Part shown: positions 5,432-6,618 of the stretch, piece by piece
How the letters are laid out: each line of letters begins with the position of its first letter
Position numbering within the stretch: position 1 is the stretch's first letter
Notes under the pieces: generated by a model
The model's database searches: none
Told to the model about the DNA's origin: nothing
What the model saw: only the letters and a program-made list of their open reading frames with translations
Source of the DNA: JARDZI01 sp041639705
Lineage (GTDB): Bacteria > Bacillota > Clostridia > Clostridiales > Caloramatoraceae
Length of the DNA stretch: 6,618 nt
NCBI GenBank assembly: GCA_041639705.1
Contig: JBEQBT010000193.1
Coordinates: 1 to 6,618 of the forward strand
Reading direction: 5' to 3'
Translations under genes and position numbers: made by a program

Positions 5432-6618
5432 ATGAAAAAGTCATTCTTAAAAAGTGCTATGGTATGGTTGTTAATCATGCTTGCGTTTATATCAGCATTA
5501 GCATTTTTCGAAACAGAAAATCCTAAAAAATCTAAAATTTCATATACTGAAATGATTACAGAGATTGAGAAAAACAATCTGAAAAATATAACTGTAGACA
5601 TTGAAACTTCAAATGCGACCGGAGAATATAAAGATGGAAAGACATTTACTGCAAATATAGGAAGTATGCAAACCTTCCAAGCTTATGTTAACGAGTTTAA
5701 CTCAAAACAATCTATTTCAAGCAGAATTGCAGTAGAATTTATTCCACCCACAAAATTCCCAGTATGGGTATCTGCTGTACCTAATATATTAATGCTTGTT
5801 ATGCTTGGAGTTGTATGGTTTATTTTCATACAGCAATCCCAGGGTGGCGGCGGTGGAAAAGGTGTTATGAATTTTGGAAAGAGCCGTGCAAAGCTTGCAG
5901 TTACTGATAAAAACAAGACAACCTTTAATGATGTTGCTGGAGCAGATGAAGAAAAAGAGGAACTTAAAGAGGTTGTAGATTTTCTTAAGCAGCCAAGAAG
6001 ATATATTGAAATAGGAGCAAGAATTCCAAAGGGGCTACTTTTAATAGGACCTCCTGGTACTGGAAAAACTCTTCTTGCACGAGCTGTTGCTGGAGAAGCA
6101 GGAGTGCCATTTTTTAGTATAAGTGGTTCTGACTTTGTTGAAATGTTTGTTGGTGTTGGTGCATCAAGAGTAAGAGATTTATTTGAAACAGCTAAGAAGA
6201 ATGCTCCATGTATTGTGTTTGTTGATGAAATAGATGCTGTGGGTAGACAAAGAGGTGCAGGACTTGGTGGTGGACATGATGAAAGAGAACAGACACTGAA
6301 CCAATTGCTTGTTGAAATGGACGGGTTTGGAACAAATGAAGGAATTATAATGATAGCAGCAACAAACCGCCCTGACATACTTGACAGTGCACTTTTAAGA
6401 CCTGGCAGATTTGATAGACAGATACTTGTAAATGTTCCTGATGTTAAAGGTAGGGAAGAAATATTAAAGGTTCATTCGAAAAACAAACCTCTTGATGCTA
6501 GCGTTGATCTTTCGGTAGTTGCAAGGAGAACTCCAGGATTTACTGGTGCGGACCTTGAAAATCTTATGAATGAAGCAGCTATTTTAACTGTAAGACGAGG
6601 AAAGAAGTATGTTGGCAG
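5432..6618 (+). CDS. ftsH: ATP-dependent zinc metalloprotease FtsH (3' end beyond the window)
   Basis: FtsH is a hexameric membrane-anchored AAA+ protease that extracts and degrades membrane and short-lived cytosolic proteins; in B. subtilis its targets include SpoIIE and Spo0E-type regulators. The 395 residues present show a first membrane segment (about 8-26), an extracytoplasmic domain (about 28-112), a second membrane segment (about 113-133), a glycine-rich linker (138-144) and the AAA+ module. In that module are Walker A GPPGTGKT (206-213), the pore motif FVG (239-241), Walker B IVFVDEID (261-268), sensor-1 ATNRPD (310-315) and second-region-of-homology arginines R326 and R329. The HEXXH zinc site should lie just past the right edge, so proteolytic competence cannot be judged here. 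The ATG at 5432 has a very G-rich ribosome site (GAGGGGGG, 5419-5426) five bases upstream, suggesting strong translation. No frame defects are seen. Confidence 0.97.
   Translation, partial: MKKSFLKSAMVWLLIMLAFISALAFFETENPKKSKISYTEMITEIEKNNLKNITVDIETSNATGEYKDGKTFTANIGSMQTFQAYVNEFNSKQSISSRIAVEFIPPTKFPVWVSAVPNILMLVMLGVVWFIFIQQSQGGGGGKGVMNFGKSRAKLAVTDKNKTTFNDVAGADEEKEELKEVVDFLKQPRRYIEIGARIPKGLLLIGPPGTGKTLLARAVAGEAGVPFFSISGSDFVEMFVGVGASRVRDLFETAKKNAPCIVFVDEIDAVGRQRGAGLGGGHDEREQTLNQLLVEMDGFGTNEGIIMIAATNRPDILDSALLRPGRFDRQILVNVPDVKGREEILKVHSKNKPLDASVDLSVVARRTPGFTGADLENLMNEAAILTVRRGKKYVG

Noticed and set aside
5683..6378. Long reverse-strand open frame (231 codons) opposite ftsH
   Set aside because: It is antisense to well-conserved AAA+ coding sequence, is rich in Pro/Ser/Thr as expected of a shadow frame, has no recognisable domain, and ftsH fully explains the region.

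Overview
The window looks like a chromosomal segment of a low-GC, endospore-forming Firmicute, most probably a Clostridium-type anaerobe. The evidence is AT-rich DNA, AGA/AGG-rich codon usage, G-rich Shine-Dalgarno sites, and the order tRNA genes - spoIIE - tilS - hpt - ftsH, which is conserved in spore formers. The genus is inferred from layout and composition; the species cannot be fixed from sequence alone.

Layout. Bases 1-150 hold the 3' end of an unidentified open frame that is clearly richer in G+C (about 46 percent by hand count) than its surroundings. Bases 151-352 are a leader with two strong, near-consensus sigma-A promoters in tandem (206-234 and 302-330). They drive a three-gene tRNA cluster: tRNA-Leu(UAA), initiator tRNA-fMet(CAU) and elongator tRNA-Met(CAU), closed by a hairpin terminator at 611-636. 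Bases 637-813 are the spoIIE control region. It has a candidate Spo0A-type promoter (GTGACA, 21-bp spacer, TATAAT), possible 0A boxes and several short inverted repeats, one covering the spoIIE Shine-Dalgarno site. spoIIE (814-3231) is intact and ends at a strong terminator (3244-3298), so it is probably monocistronic. A new transcription unit then begins with an extended -10 promoter: tilS (3439-4818), hpt overlapping it by 8 bp (4811-5362), and ftsH (5432 to the window end, cut before its protease domain). ftsH also has a plausible promoter of its own.

How the genes fit together. SpoIIE is the membrane phosphatase that activates sigma-F in the forespore. FtsH is the membrane AAA+ protease which, in Bacillus subtilis, degrades SpoIIE. 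TilS makes the lysidine that lets tRNA-Ile2 read AUA, a codon used often here. Hpt salvages purines. In B. subtilis TilS and HprT have been reported to act together as an activator of ftsH, which would give the tilS-hpt-ftsH order a regulatory meaning. I see no CRISPR array, insertion sequence or rRNA, and no convincing new multi-gene system. The most interesting material is regulatory: the spoIIE promoter region, the tandem tRNA promoters, and the foreign-looking fragment at the left edge.
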